Shown one piece after another: positions 8,087-16,686 of a DNA stretch of 64,000 bases. Each line of letters opens with the position of its first letter. The stretch's first letter is position 1. The stretch comes from Candidatus Woesearchaeota archaeon (GTDB lineage: Archaea; Nanobdellota; Nanobdellia; Woesearchaeales; ARS49). A program made the position numbers and the translations under genes. The notes below the pieces were generated by a model, which had not been told where the DNA came from, ran no database searches, and saw only the letters and a program-made list of their open reading frames with translations. The stretch covers positions 496,001 through 560,000 of the forward strand of contig JAFCDQ010000001.1 in assembly GCA_017609645.1 (NCBI GenBank), given 5' to 3'.

Positions 8087-9808
8087 ATGCCAACATGGAA
8101 CCTATCTCACATTTACAAACCTGAAGAAAAGGACAAACTTATCTCTGAACTAAAGGCAAAAGTGAATAACTTCAAGAAGTTCAGAGATAAACTGAAAGAT
8201 CTTTCAGAAGAAGAATTCATGAAAATTCTAAAAGAGAAAGAACAAATACTAGAACTAGCATCAAAACTTGGAGGGTGTGCCAGCTTAAAACTAAGTGAGA
8301 ACACTGCCAGCTCTGAAGCAAATGCAGATATGGTATTGATAGATGAACTAACAACAGATCTAAGTAATGAAATGCTCTTCTTCAGCTTATGGTTCAAAGA
8401 ACTAAACAAAGAACAAGCAGAGAAATACATAAAATCTTCAGAAAAATACCATTATCTCTTAGAAAGAATACGAGCATTCAAAGATTACACTCTAAAAGAA
8501 AAAGAAGAGCAGATAATAAATCTAAAAGATTTAACTGGAGTTGATTCAAGCACAAGATTTTATGATATAATTTCTAACAAATTCACTTATATTTTCGAAA
8601 AAAAAGAACTTACCCTTGCGGAAATCAATCAATACAAGCAATCTATAGACAGAAAGCAAAGAATACTATCATATGACATAGTCTTTAACAAATATGCAGA
8701 GAATCAAGAAGTATTAGGAGAGATATACAAAAGCATAACAAATGATTGGAAAAATGAAAACATAAAACTAAGGAAATTCAAGACACCAATACAAGTAATG
8801 AATCTAAGCAATGACATCCCAGATAAAGCTGTAGAAGCATTACTTAACGTAATAAAAAAGAATGTTAACTTATTCCAAGAATACTTCAAACTAAAAGCAA
8901 AAATATGCAAGATACAAAACTTTGATAGGTATGATTTATACGCACCTTACAAAGAATCAGAGAAAGAATATTCATATGAAGAATCTAAAGAAATAACATT
9001 AGAAGTGTTCAAAAACTTTGATGAAAAAACATACAACCTAGCAAAAAAAATATTTGACCAAGAACACATCCATTCAGACATACAAAAAGGCAAGAAATCA
9101 GGAGCATTCTGCCATTCAATACTAAAAGATATAATACCATACATAATGCTAAATCATGTAGGAAAGTTAAACGACGTATTCACAATGATGCATGAACTAG
9201 GGCATGGAATACATAGCTTAGCTGCAAAAGAACAAACAAATTTCACATTTCATGCAAGCCTACCTCTAGCAGAGACTGCATCAATATTTGCAGAGATGCT
9301 ATTAGCAAAAAAACTATTGAAAGAATCAGATCGAGAAGAAAAAATATCTATTTTACTTAAATTATTAGATTCACAATATGCTTCAATACAAAGACAGGGT
9401 TATTTTGTCATTTTTGAGAAAGATGCACATGATCAAATAGCAAAAGGAGCGACTGTGGAGGAATTGAACAAATTATACCTAGAAAACCTAAAAGAACAAT
9501 TTGGAGATATAGAAATAAATGAAGTTTTCCAGCATGAATGGAAATACATACCACATATCTATCACACACCATTTTACTGCTATGCTTATTCTTTTGGGAA
9601 TCTATTGGTTTTAGCCTTGTATAAGATGTATGAAGAAGATAAGGACTTCGTACCAAAGTATATGAAAATTTTGTCTTATGGAGGCTCAGAACCTCCAGAA
9701 ACAATACTAAAAGAAGTAGGAATAGACATAACAAAAGAAAGCTTTTGGGAAAAAGGATTTGAAATAATAAAAGAAGAAATAGAAGAATTGAAGAAATTGA
9801 CAAAGTAA
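8087..9808 (+). CDS. M3 family oligoendopeptidase (PepF-like)
   Basis: 573 residues, normal length for PepF/M3 zinc oligopeptidases. The catalytic motif is MMHELGHGIHS (HExxH, residues ~366-376) with the third zinc ligand in LAETASIFAE about 25 residues later; HxxPFYCYAY-type C-terminal residues bind substrate in this family. It is cytosolic, with no signal peptide, and degrades short peptides. A TATA-like TTTATTAA lies ~28 bases upstream, so the transcript is probably leaderless. It stands alone between two tRNA-Gly-like relics. Confidence 0.92.
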   Translation: MPTWNLSHIYKPEEKDKLISELKAKVNNFKKFRDKLKDLSEEEFMKILKEKEQILELASKLGGCASLKLSENTASSEANADMVLIDELTTDLSNEMLFFSLWFKELNKEQAEKYIKSSEKYHYLLERIRAFKDYTLKEKEEQIINLKDLTGVDSSTRFYDIISNKFTYIFEKKELTLAEINQYKQSIDRKQRILSYDIVFNKYAENQEVLGEIYKSITNDWKNENIKLRKFKTPIQVMNLSNDIPDKAVEALLNVIKKNVNLFQEYFKLKAKICKIQNFDRYDLYAPYKESEKEYSYEESKEITLEVFKNFDEKTYNLAKKIFDQEHIHSDIQKGKKSGAFCHSILKDIIPYIMLNHVGKLNDVFTMMHELGHGIHSLAAKEQTNFTFHASLPLAETASIFAEMLLAKKLLKESDREEKISILLKLLDSQYASIQRQGYFVIFEKDAHDQIAKGATVEELNKLYLENLKEQFGDIEINEVFQHEWKYIPHIYHTPFYCYAYSFGNLLVLALYKMYEEDKDFVPKYMKILSYGGSEPPETILKEVGIDITKESFWEKGFEIIKEEIEELKKLTK

Positions 9809-9841
9809 TTTAAAGATTTTTTTTAAACATAAAGATATTAA

Positions 9842-9914
9842 ATGCGCCTTCAATTCATCTTCACCCCTGCTACAGCTTTGGCAAGGTCATATCATGATTA
9901 GTAGATAATAGGCG
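9842..9914 (-). repeat. Degenerate tRNA-Gly-like repeat, copy 2
   Basis: The most complete relic: on the plus strand TGCGCCTT at one end and AATAGGCG at the other still bracket a GCTACAGCTTTGGCAAG anticodon-arm segment and a D-arm remnant (ATCATGATTAGTAG). The T arm is again the CATCTTCACCC variant. It cannot form the T stem, so it is a pseudogene. Confidence 0.6.
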
Positions 9915-9916
9915 TT

Positions 9917-10126
9917 TTACTTTAATCCTAATTTTTTCTTTAAATATTTTTTCCTATGGCTACGATAAAGTAAAATAATTATAATCAAAGGTATAATTCC
10001 TGTAATAAAAACACCAAAGATCAAAGCCATATTTGGCATACCATCTTTACCTATGTACCAAGGTGTGTTTTCTAACCATTCCAATTTTTTTTTAAATTTT
10101 GTCTTATTTTTCATTCCCATTTTCAA
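9917..10126 (-). CDS. Small single-pass membrane protein
   Basis: 69 residues. A basic N-terminus (KNKTKFKKK) is followed by a membrane helix at ~33-52 (LIFGVFITGIIPLIIIILLY) and a strongly basic tail (RSHRKKYLKKK). No family recognised. It sits exactly between two tRNA-Gly-like relics, its start almost touching one of them. ATG at 10126 or the ATG two codons later are both possible starts. Confidence 0.5.
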   Translation of the reverse strand: MKMGMKNKTKFKKKLEWLENTPWYIGKDGMPNMALIFGVFITGIIPLIIIILLYRSHRKKYLKKKLGLK

Positions 10127-10178
10127 TGTGCCTTCTTATTCATCCCCCCTTGTCACAGCCTTGGCAAAGGTCGATTCA
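10125..10178 (-). repeat. Degenerate tRNA-Gly-like repeat, copy 3
   Basis: The plus strand reads TGTGCCTTCTTATTCATCC then GTCACAGCCTTGGCAAAG: the acceptor and anticodon arms of tRNA-Gly(GCC) with the relic-type T-arm sequence. It fills the gap between two leftward genes. Confidence 0.55.
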
Positions 10179-10649
10179 ATTTTTTTTTATTTTAACTATT
10201 CCTAGTGGAACATTTCTTGATATTGCATATTCAGGTATTAATTTATCGAGAATTACACAATCTTCACACTCTCTTATAAAACAATGAACGATATTCTCTA
10301 TTTCATAACCTTCCAATCCAGGATTGTTTACTGTTAAAGTTTTAATTAGAGTAGATGTTGAAGCTACATTACCTATTTCTTTTGTATGTATCATCACATA
10401 ATCATCATTTTTATCTTGCATATAACAGGTAACGCTTACATTTTTTGCTTCTTCAGAACCATAGTTAACCAGACTCATTATAAAGCTAAATTTATTTGGA
10501 TTGTTTGAATCTATATTAGCAGACAGCATGGGGAGATCTACTAATGCTTTGTTGTCTAATTTACATTTTTGACATTTTTCACATTCGGGACATTTTGAGC
10601 AACTAATTAAAAAAATCAACATCAAAATTATAAATAGTATTTTCTTCAT
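10176..10649 (-). CDS. Predicted lipoprotein, function unknown
   Basis: 157 residues. A lipoprotein signal is clear: a hydrophobic stretch followed by the lipobox LISC with cysteine at ~17. A short cysteine-rich segment (CPECEKCQKC) comes next and could bind metal or form disulfides. The rest looks like a beta-rich extracellular domain (NPNKFSFIMSLVNYG..) reminiscent of CARDB/Ig-like folds. No enzyme motif is visible. It shares its style with the 230-residue neighbour upstream. Confidence 0.65.
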   Translation of the reverse strand: MKKILFIILMLIFLISCSKCPECEKCQKCKLDNKALVDLPMLSANIDSNNPNKFSFIMSLVNYGSEEAKNVSVTCYMQDKNDDYVMIHTKEIGNVASTSTLIKTLTVNNPGLEGYEIENIVHCFIRECEDCVILDKLIPEYAISRNVPLGIVKIKKN

Positions 10650-10706
10650 TTTAACACCCCCTAATTAATCAAAGTATATACTATATTTTATATAAAACTT
10701 TCCAGA

Positions 10707-10773
10707 AATATGCACCTTCTTACTCATCTTCACCCTGGCCACAGCTTTAACAAGGCCATATATAACTGCTGGC
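10707..10773 (-). repeat. Degenerate tRNA-Gly-like repeat, copy 4
   Basis: The plus strand reads TGCACCTTCTTACTCATCTT then GGCCACAGCTTTAACAAGGCCATAT, again tRNA-Gly acceptor and anticodon arms around the relic-type T arm. The anticodon position is mutated (TTAAC instead of TTGGC), so it is not functional. Confidence 0.55.
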
Positions 10774-10774
10774 T

Positions 10775-11467
10775 TTAACCTAAATCAAATTTATCCCAAT
10801 AATTGACAGTTAATGTTTTTGAAGCTGTATCAAGTTTATTAAATTCTTTATCAAGTAAATCAACATTTACTGTATAATCACCATCTTTTTCAAAAATACA
10901 AGCTAAGAGTTGAATTTCATCTGTTGTTTTTTCTCCTGAAGGAACTGAGCCAATTCCTAACATCGGACTATCTTCACAAATAACACTTCCAGAATTGCTT
11001 TTTACTGAAACATCAAATTTAGGTTTAATTGATACATCACCCGTATTTGTAACAGTGATTCTAATTTTTCCAAGATTTGCAGCAGATTCTACTACTCTGT
11101 CAACATTTATTGTAGCACTCTTAACTTTTTGTTTTGTTGAAGGGGTAGTTTGAGGTTGCGTTACCTTTTCTGTCGATTCAACGGTTACAGTATCTTTCAC
11201 TAAATCAGATGATTGTAAATTTACCGCGTAAATAAAAAATAGAATGATAACGAGTGTTATTTTTAGACCTTTTGATAATTCAAAGTTCCATTTTTCTTTT
11301 ACAAATTTATTTATGGGTGGAAGTAAAATTAAAGATGCAAGAATTAAAGCGCCTCCTACAATTATTGAAGCAGAAAAAAGAAAAGTTAAACCACTTAATC
11401 CAAATACGATTCCAAAAACCCAACTTAAAATCAGACCTAATGTAATTTTTTTAGTATTTTTAGCCAT
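10775..11467 (-). CDS. Membrane-anchored protein with Ig/CARDB-like ectodomain
   Basis: 230 residues. Three hydrophobic segments lie at ~9-30, ~33-50 and ~65-85, followed by a Thr/Pro/Lys linker (TQPQTTPSTKQK) and a C-terminal beta-sandwich-like domain (~115-225; KIRITVTNTGDVSIKPKF is typical of CARDB/Ig-like repeats). Probably displayed outside the cell. A TATA box (CTTTATAAATA) lies ~22 bases before the ATG. No specific family recognised. Confidence 0.6.
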   Translation of the reverse strand: MAKNTKKITLGLILSWVFGIVFGLSGLTFLFSASIIVGGALILASLILLPPINKFVKEKWNFELSKGLKITLVIILFFIYAVNLQSSDLVKDTVTVESTEKVTQPQTTPSTKQKVKSATINVDRVVESAANLGKIRITVTNTGDVSIKPKFDVSVKSNSGSVICEDSPMLGIGSVPSGEKTTDEIQLLACIFEKDGDYTVNVDLLDKEFNKLDTASKTLTVNYWDKFDLG

Positions 11468-11508
11468 ACCGATTAGATTATTTACTTATTTATAAAGGTT
11501 TTTCCTAT

Positions 11509-12771
11509 TCATAGCACTGCTGATTCTTCATAATCAATTGCATAATCTAAAAGTTGTGCCTCAGGATCATAACCGTAAAATTCATCTAATATTCTGTAAA
11601 CCGCTTCAACCGCAGATTCGATTGAATTAAATTCCCAAGCGTAACAATCTATAAACACTATTTCATTTTTTTGGGTGACTTCTCTTTTTGTAATAAATTT
11701 TTCTGAAGTCAAGATCCAGTTGATTAATTCTGCACTTTTTTCGCTGATTACGCTTGTTTTAATTATAAAATTAAGATTGTCACCTTTCCCAACATTTTCG
11801 ACTTCAACAGTATTTTCAGAGTTAAAACCAAAAATGCATCTTGGTTTTAAAAAAAGAGAATGATAAATTCTTGCACTTAAAAGTCTTCTAATAGCTTTTT
11901 CTGAACTTCCTTTAAAATAACTTCGTGCATCGTTAAGTTCTTGTTCTAGTTCAGTCATATAATTAAGATATTTTTTTTGAATATTTTTAGGCAAAATATT
12001 TTTTTTAACTAATTTTTGTTTTATTTCTTCCCATTTTTCTGAGAAAGATTTTGTTCTTTTAAACAAGGATTTAAAATACTCAATTTTATTTTTAAAAAAA
12101 GAAGATTTTTTTTCATCAGCTTCAAATTTTTCATCAGCTTCAAATAAATCTACATATTTTTTTCTTTCTTCTTTTGTTGTTCCTTTTAATTGTAATTCAG
12201 TTCGTATAAAAGATTTTAAACCTTGAAGCAACAATTGAAAAGTAAAATCTTTATTCTCAGTCTCATCTGCTAAAATTGGGGTGATGACTAAGTTTTCAAT
12301 AACTTTATGATAAGCTTCCGAAATAGTTATGGGTTTAAAATCTATTTCCTTAAGAAGATTTTCCTTTAATTTAGCAGGATTCATCAGCAAAGAAAAAAAA
12401 TAATTAACTTCTTTTTCTCCCCAAAGCTCTATATTAAATTTAGAGGCCAGTTCTTTATCTGATGGTTTAATTGAAACTCCATATATAATAAGAATTATTT
12501 TAGATACATTAAGAATTTTATTTTTACTATTCCATTGGTGAATAAGATTACGAATAACTAAATGGCTTTTTTGATAATTTTTACATTCAATTACGATTTT
12601 TCTGTCGCCAAATAAAGCTAACACATCAATTTCATAACTAGCTAATCTAATATTTCTTTGCGTATTAAATCCAGCAGTTTTAAAGATATATTCTATATTT
12701 TTTTCGAGAACATCTCCCACTTCTCGAGTAGTTGATTCTTTATCTATAAATTCTTCTTGAACCCCTTTCAT
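11509..12771 (-). CDS. Mrr-like restriction endonuclease-fold protein
   Basis: 420 residues from the ATG at 12771; the open frame continues upstream through the tRNA-Gly gene, which is not coding. Residues ~15-80 are a PD-(D/E)XK domain: YEIDVLALFG then KIVIECKNY, giving D...ECK as in Mrr-type restriction enzymes. The remaining ~330 residues are helical and lysine-rich, without a recognised domain, and may recognise the target. The start lies 3 bases from the tRNA 3' end. Type IV-like restriction or repair nuclease is inferred. Confidence 0.7.
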   Translation of the reverse strand: MKGVQEEFIDKESTTREVGDVLEKNIEYIFKTAGFNTQRNIRLASYEIDVLALFGDRKIVIECKNYQKSHLVIRNLIHQWNSKNKILNVSKIILIIYGVSIKPSDKELASKFNIELWGEKEVNYFFSLLMNPAKLKENLLKEIDFKPITISEAYHKVIENLVITPILADETENKDFTFQLLLQGLKSFIRTELQLKGTTKEERKKYVDLFEADEKFEADEKKSSFFKNKIEYFKSLFKRTKSFSEKWEEIKQKLVKKNILPKNIQKKYLNYMTELEQELNDARSYFKGSSEKAIRRLLSARIYHSLFLKPRCIFGFNSENTVEVENVGKGDNLNFIIKTSVISEKSAELINWILTSEKFITKREVTQKNEIVFIDCYAWEFNSIESAVEAVYRILDEFYGYDPEAQLLDYAIDYEESAVL

Positions 12772-12773
12772 AA

Positions 12774-12845
12774 TGCGCCTTCGGGGAATCGAACCCCGGC
12801 CACAGCCTTGGCAAGGCCATATCATAACCACTAGACCAAAGGCGC
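12774..12845 (-). tRNA. tRNA-Gly (GCC)
   Basis: The minus strand folds as a 72-base cloverleaf: acceptor GCGCCTT paired with AAGGCGC, discriminator A, anticodon loop TTGCCAA (anticodon GCC), and T arm CGGGG-TTCGATT-CCCCG. No CCA is encoded and no intron is present. The Mrr-like gene starts 3 bases beyond the 3' end. Four degenerate relatives lie at 7.9-10.8 kb. Confidence 0.95.
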
Positions 12846-12905
12846 CTATAAATTGTTATTCTGAGTGGTTGTTTAAAAAGTTTATTGTAATAATTCAGTT
12901 AGAAA

Positions 12906-13244
12906 TCATTTTTTCTTGTAACCAAATAGTTTGTCATATCTTTTATGATCAAGTATATTAATTATAAAAGCAATGATTTCTACTTGATCATTAGTCAAAG
13001 TATAAAACATGCGCCAAAACAAAGGAAGTTCTACTCTAAATAGATTTGTAATATCATATCTTATTTTATATTGTTTTGGAATTAAATGTTTAGCTATTGG
13101 ATTGCCATAGCATTTATTAGTTTTAATTAAATTAACTTTATTGTCAATTGCTTTTAATAACATTTTCTCAGACTTAGAATCTTTTGAAGTCAAATAATCA
13201 TAAAATTTCTGAGCTTCTGGAGAAAAAATAACTTTAATTTTCAT
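12906..13244 (-). CDS. RelE/ParE-superfamily toxin-like protein
   Basis: 112 residues. An N-terminal strand KIKVIFSPEAQKFYDYL, a helical pair, then beta-rich LFRVELPLFWRMFYTL and a final IIAFIINILDHKRYDKLFGY match the RelE-like mRNA interferase or ParE fold (the DHKRYDKLFG ending is typical of archaeal members). It lies 76 bases downstream of a small wHTH gene on the same strand, so a toxin-antitoxin pair is possible. The toxin activity is not shown by sequence alone. Confidence 0.7.
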   Translation of the reverse strand: MKIKVIFSPEAQKFYDYLTSKDSKSEKMLLKAIDNKVNLIKTNKCYGNPIAKHLIPKQYKIRYDITNLFRVELPLFWRMFYTLTNDQVEIIAFIINILDHKRYDKLFGYKKK

Positions 13245-13320
13245 AAATTAAGTCCAGTTTTTGCCTTTAAAATATTTTACTAAAAAAAATTGAAAATCTT
13301 TCAAATAAATTAGAAAATTT

Positions 13321-13578
13321 TCAATGTTCAGTTCCAAGTGCAATAGCTTTTTTTAATTTTGGACTTTCATTAAAAATCCAAAGAATTCCTTTAATGCTAA
13401 TAATAATTTTCCCACTAAGTTGCAAATAATCTAAAATTGTTAATAAAGTTTGATGCATTACTTTTCTTGGCAGTTTTCTTTTTAATTCTGCTAAAGAAAT
13501 TAAGTCAGATTTTTTTAATGTTTCTTCTACCATTAAGACAGTATTTAGATTTGGAGCATGTTCTAATATTTGAACCAT
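13321..13578 (-). CDS. Small winged-helix DNA-binding protein
   Basis: 85 residues from ATG 13578; a longer upstream frame crosses a clear promoter region and is not used. The sequence contains SLAELKRKLPRKVMHQTL and LDYLQLSGKIII, a compact wHTH with wing. Possible antitoxin or autoregulator of the RelE-like gene downstream. A palindromic AT-rich site lies 13 bases upstream of the start. Confidence 0.65.
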   Translation of the reverse strand: MVQILEHAPNLNTVLMVEETLKKSDLISLAELKRKLPRKVMHQTLLTILDYLQLSGKIIISIKGILWIFNESPKLKKAIALGTEH

Positions 13579-13590
13579 TTTTATACCTTT

Positions 13591-13610
13591 TAGATATATA
13601 TTTATATCTA
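13591..13610. promoter_or_regulatory. AT-rich palindrome upstream of wHTH gene
   Basis: TAGATATA-TATT-TATATCTA is a perfect 8-base inverted repeat with a 4-base centre. A further half-site TTAGATATATA follows at 13611. It covers the expected TATA region of the leftward wHTH gene and could be its operator. Confidence 0.45.
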
Positions 13611-13726
13611 TTAGATATATACTTCTATTTAAATCTTTCGTTAAATACTGAGCAAAGCGAAGTCTATTTGTCCGAAGGACTATTTTAAAAGGAAATTTAA
13701 TAAACAAACTTAACTAAGAAACCAAT

Positions 13727-14197
13727 ATGTACGTAATCATCAGAGGACCTTTAGGAATTGGTAAAACAACTATTGCTAAAGAATTAGCTAAAAAGCTTAA
13801 AGCTCAATATATTTCAATTGATAAAATACTAAAAAAACATAAATTAGATGTTATTGATAAAAAACAAGGCTGCATAACATTAAAGAACTTTATCAAAGGA
13901 AATAACTTAATTCTTAAAAAAATAAAGAAAAAAGCAGTGATAGATGGCTGTTTTTATCATTTAAAACAAATACAAAACTTAAAAAAACACTTAAAACCAT
14001 TATATATAGTAACTTTAACCGCGACTTTAAAAACCTGCATAAAAAGAGATAAAAATAGAAAAAAATCTTATGGAGAAGAAGCAACAAAAGCTGTTTACAA
14101 ATTAGTTTCTAATTATGGAAAAATAATAAACACAGAAAACAAAACAAAAAATCAAATTACTAAAGAAATTCTTAAAAAAATCTTTCAAAAATCTTGA
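13727..14197 (+). CDS. P-loop nucleoside/nucleotide kinase-like protein
   Basis: 156 residues. Walker A is GPLGIGKTTIAKELA (residues ~7-21), then a DKILKK segment and an VIDGCFY strand as Walker B, and a lid-like RDKNRKKSYGEEAT. This is the adenylate-kinase/AAA_33 fold of small cytosolic kinases; the substrate cannot be told. It is the first rightward gene after the wHTH gene, with 57 bases before the PIN gene. Confidence 0.7.
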   Translation: MYVIIRGPLGIGKTTIAKELAKKLKAQYISIDKILKKHKLDVIDKKQGCITLKNFIKGNNLILKKIKKKAVIDGCFYHLKQIQNLKKHLKPLYIVTLTATLKTCIKRDKNRKKSYGEEATKAVYKLVSNYGKIINTENKTKNQITKEILKKIFQKS

Positions 14198-14254
14198 AAA
14201 TTTTACCAAAATTTCTAAGTAAAATATATTAAAGGCAAAATACAAAAAATATGT

Positions 14255-14755
14255 ATGTTAAGAGCGATTTTTGACACAAATATTTATGGTAAACTCATTA
14301 AAGAAAAAGATTTTGCTGAAATTGAGTCTAAAATTATTAAAGACAAAGAATTCATAATTTATGGATATAGACCTATAAGAAAAGAAATTAGAAATATTCC
14401 AAAAGAGACTAAATTAAGCAAGAAAACTAGAAATTTTTTATTAAGTTTATATGATAATATTACTGGAAAGCATTTGTTTGAAAATTCAATTAAAATAATA
14501 ACTCTGGCAAAGCAATATTATGAAGTGTACAGAGATTTAGGGGGTATTTATGGTTGGCATACTAATATTAAAGTTGATTTCATGATTGTTGCATGCGCTA
14601 GTATTTATGCATTAGATATTATTTATTCTGCAGATAATAAGACTTTACTTAACAAATATGCATTAGAATCATATAAACAAGTTAATTATAAAGAAAATCT
14701 AAGAACTCCAAATTTATTGAAATATTCTGATTTACTTAAAAAAATTAGAAGGTAA
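14255..14755 (+). CDS. PIN-domain ribonuclease-like protein
   Basis: 166 residues. PIN acidic residues are visible: FDTN at ~7, RKEI at ~46, VDFMIVACAS at ~112 and SADNKTLL at ~130. PIN proteins are metal-dependent RNases and often VapC-type toxins. No same-strand antitoxin precedes it, but a 43-residue frame overlaps its 3' end on the other strand. Confidence 0.75.
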   Translation: MLRAIFDTNIYGKLIKEKDFAEIESKIIKDKEFIIYGYRPIRKEIRNIPKETKLSKKTRNFLLSLYDNITGKHLFENSIKIITLAKQYYEVYRDLGGIYGWHTNIKVDFMIVACASIYALDIIYSADNKTLLNKYALESYKQVNYKENLRTPNLLKYSDLLKKIRR

Positions 14756-14863
14756 TTTTTTTACTTTTAATGATTCCTTGATAAATATATCTATCTCTTT
14801 CATAAACTGAGGATCTTTTTTTGCTTCTTCTACATCTTTAATAAATTCTTTATTACTTTTCAT
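14732..14863 (-). CDS. 43-residue acidic/basic small protein opposite PIN gene
   Basis: A short frame starts MKSNKEFIKDVEEAKKDPQF and ends LPSNFFK. It is charged and predicted helical, with no signal or membrane segment. Its end overlaps the PIN gene by 24 bases in convergent orientation. Composition (DVEEAKKDPQFMKEID) looks protein-like rather than random. It might be an antitoxin-like partner; that is a guess. Confidence 0.42.
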   Translation of the reverse strand: MKSNKEFIKDVEEAKKDPQFMKEIDIFIKESLKVKKLPSNFFK

Positions 14864-14943
14864 ACTAAAGAAAGTAAATTTTGTGCTTTATAAACATTTT
14901 GATTATTTTTTGAAAATCTTTCAACTTTTTTGAAAAATCATTG

Positions 14944-15369
14944 TTAAACCTTTCTAAGCTTATCAATACTATCTACTGTGATCCAGGCAGACATCATGCC
15001 ATATCCTGATTTATCTATATCAAAAGGTTCAATAGCAACAGGATTCTTCAAGAAAACTAAGATACAATATTTCTTATCCTTGAACATTTTAGTAAATTTA
15101 GGAAAGTCAGGAATACAAATATCATCTCCATATTTATCAATAATCTCTTTGACTTTCAAAGGAGTTAAATTAAACTGCAAAACATCAGAAACATATGCTC
15201 TAACACTAACAGCATCACCAGAATCCTTAAAATAAACTATTTCACCTTTTTTAATCTTATCCCAAGGAGCATATTTATTAGCATACCAACGAGATTCTAT
15301 TTTCTTCTCACCAGAAAGAATCTTCTGCAACAAACCCCAAGATTTCTTCAAAATAGCTAAATGTTCCAT
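14944..15369 (-). CDS. ASCH-domain protein
   Basis: 141 residues. LLQKILSGEKKIESRW near the N-terminus is the hallmark of ASCH (PUA-like) domains, followed by VYFKDSG and a C-terminal GYGMMSAWITVD strand. ASCH proteins bind RNA or act on modified nucleosides (some are N4-acetylcytidine amidohydrolases). The ATG immediately follows the TAG of the M16-like lipoprotein gene, so it is the third gene of that leftward operon; the functional link is unclear. Confidence 0.8.
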   Translation of the reverse strand: MEHLAILKKSWGLLQKILSGEKKIESRWYANKYAPWDKIKKGEIVYFKDSGDAVSVRAYVSDVLQFNLTPLKVKEIIDKYGDDICIPDFPKFTKMFKDKKYCILVFLKNPVAIEPFDIDKSGYGMMSAWITVDSIDKLRKV

Positions 15370-16686
15370 CTATTCCAACACTGATTTAACTTCGCCACCA
15401 TGAACAGGGCCAACTACAACAATAACAGGATTAACCAAATACTTTTTAGCCATCTCCTGAACATCTAAAGAACTAACTTGATCAACAGCAAAAGGATAAG
15501 CATGATCAAAATCAAAACCCTTACCCACAACTTCATAAATACCTAAATATTCATTCTTATCATAACTTTTCTGATGCATAATAGCATACCTGCCTTTAAC
15601 ACGAGATTTAACTTCATTAAGCTCTTTTAAAGATATAGCCTCATTCTTAACTTTCTCAACTTGCTTCAAAGCTTCACTAACAGCTTTCTCAGGATCTGAA
15701 CTGACAATAGTGATCCTAAACAAGCCAGTATCTTTAATAGTAGGAGAAGCACTCTCAATCCGGTAAGCCAAACTTTGTTCTTCACGAAGAGAAAAATACA
15801 AACGAGAAGCAGGACCTTCGCCTAACAACCCATTCAAAACTTTTAATTTAATATAATCCTCATTAACAGCAGGAGCTGTCCTATAACCAATCTCAATATA
15901 ATAAGAATCAGTAAACTTATTCTCTTCAAACTTTCCAGAAACAATATCACTAAACTCAAAACTAATTAAAGGAACTTCTTTCATTTTCAAAACAAAACTA
16001 AACACTTTATTAATCTCATCAATCAAATCATCATTAACATTACCCGAAACAACAAGAATCATATTATTAGGAACATACCATTTCTGAAAATAATCCTTAA
16101 CTTCATCTAAAGAAATTGAATTAACACTTTCTTCACTGCCTTCAACAGGATTAGCATAAGGAGTGCCAGCATAAAGCTTAGAATACATCAACAAATCAGC
16201 AACAACAAAAGGACTGTCTTTTTTCTCCTTAATTTCATCTAAAACAAACTTTTTCTCTTTATCAAACTCTTCAAAAGAAGGAGAAGTCAAAATCTCAACT
16301 AAAAACTTCAAAGCAACAGAAATCTCAGAACTAGGCACAACAATCCTAAGATCATTATATTGAATAGAAGGCATGACCTTAAAATTACCTCCTTTGCTTT
16401 CAAGAAAATCAACAAGCTCTTCCCTGTTCTTATCCTTAGTACCAGTAAACAACATCCTAGACGTTAAATAAGAAATACCATTCCTGCCTTGCTCAGTCAA
16501 AGCACCTGTCTTGACAAACAAATCAAAAACAGCCAAGTCAGTACTAGGATTTTTCTTGACAATAACAGTCAAACCATTCCTTAAAACATACTTATCACCA
16601 GCTAAAGTATGATCTTCAAAATAAAAAGAAGGACTGCAACCTAATAAAAACACCAACAAAATCATAATTGAAATTATTTTTTTCAT
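15370..16686 (-). CDS. M16-family lipoprotein, probably non-catalytic subunit
   Basis: 438 residues with a lipobox signal (FLLGCS, cysteine at ~17). The body is two M16 (insulinase/MPP) domains: LRNGLTVIVKKNPSTDLAVF, later YVPNNMILVVSGN. Where M16 proteases carry HxxEH this protein has SYLTSRMLFTGT, so zinc ligands are missing. Bacterial M16B heterodimers pair one active and one inactive subunit, and the upstream gene encodes the active one with a 4-base overlap. Probably forms a membrane-anchored extracellular protease with it. Confidence 0.85.
   Translation of the reverse strand: MKKIISIMILLVFLLGCSPSFYFEDHTLAGDKYVLRNGLTVIVKKNPSTDLAVFDLFVKTGALTEQGRNGISYLTSRMLFTGTKDKNREELVDFLESKGGNFKVMPSIQYNDLRIVVPSSEISVALKFLVEILTSPSFEEFDKEKKFVLDEIKEKKDSPFVVADLLMYSKLYAGTPYANPVEGSEESVNSISLDEVKDYFQKWYVPNNMILVVSGNVNDDLIDEINKVFSFVLKMKEVPLISFEFSDIVSGKFEENKFTDSYYIEIGYRTAPAVNEDYIKLKVLNGLLGEGPASRLYFSLREEQSLAYRIESASPTIKDTGLFRITIVSSDPEKAVSEALKQVEKVKNEAISLKELNEVKSRVKGRYAIMHQKSYDKNEYLGIYEVVGKGFDFDHAYPFAVDQVSSLDVQEMAKKYLVNPVIVVVGPVHGGEVKSVLE

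Noticed and set aside
12772..12831. 20-residue N-terminal extension of the Mrr-like protein
   Set aside because: The extension is the translated complement of tRNA-Gly; the ATG at 12771 right after the tRNA is the better start.
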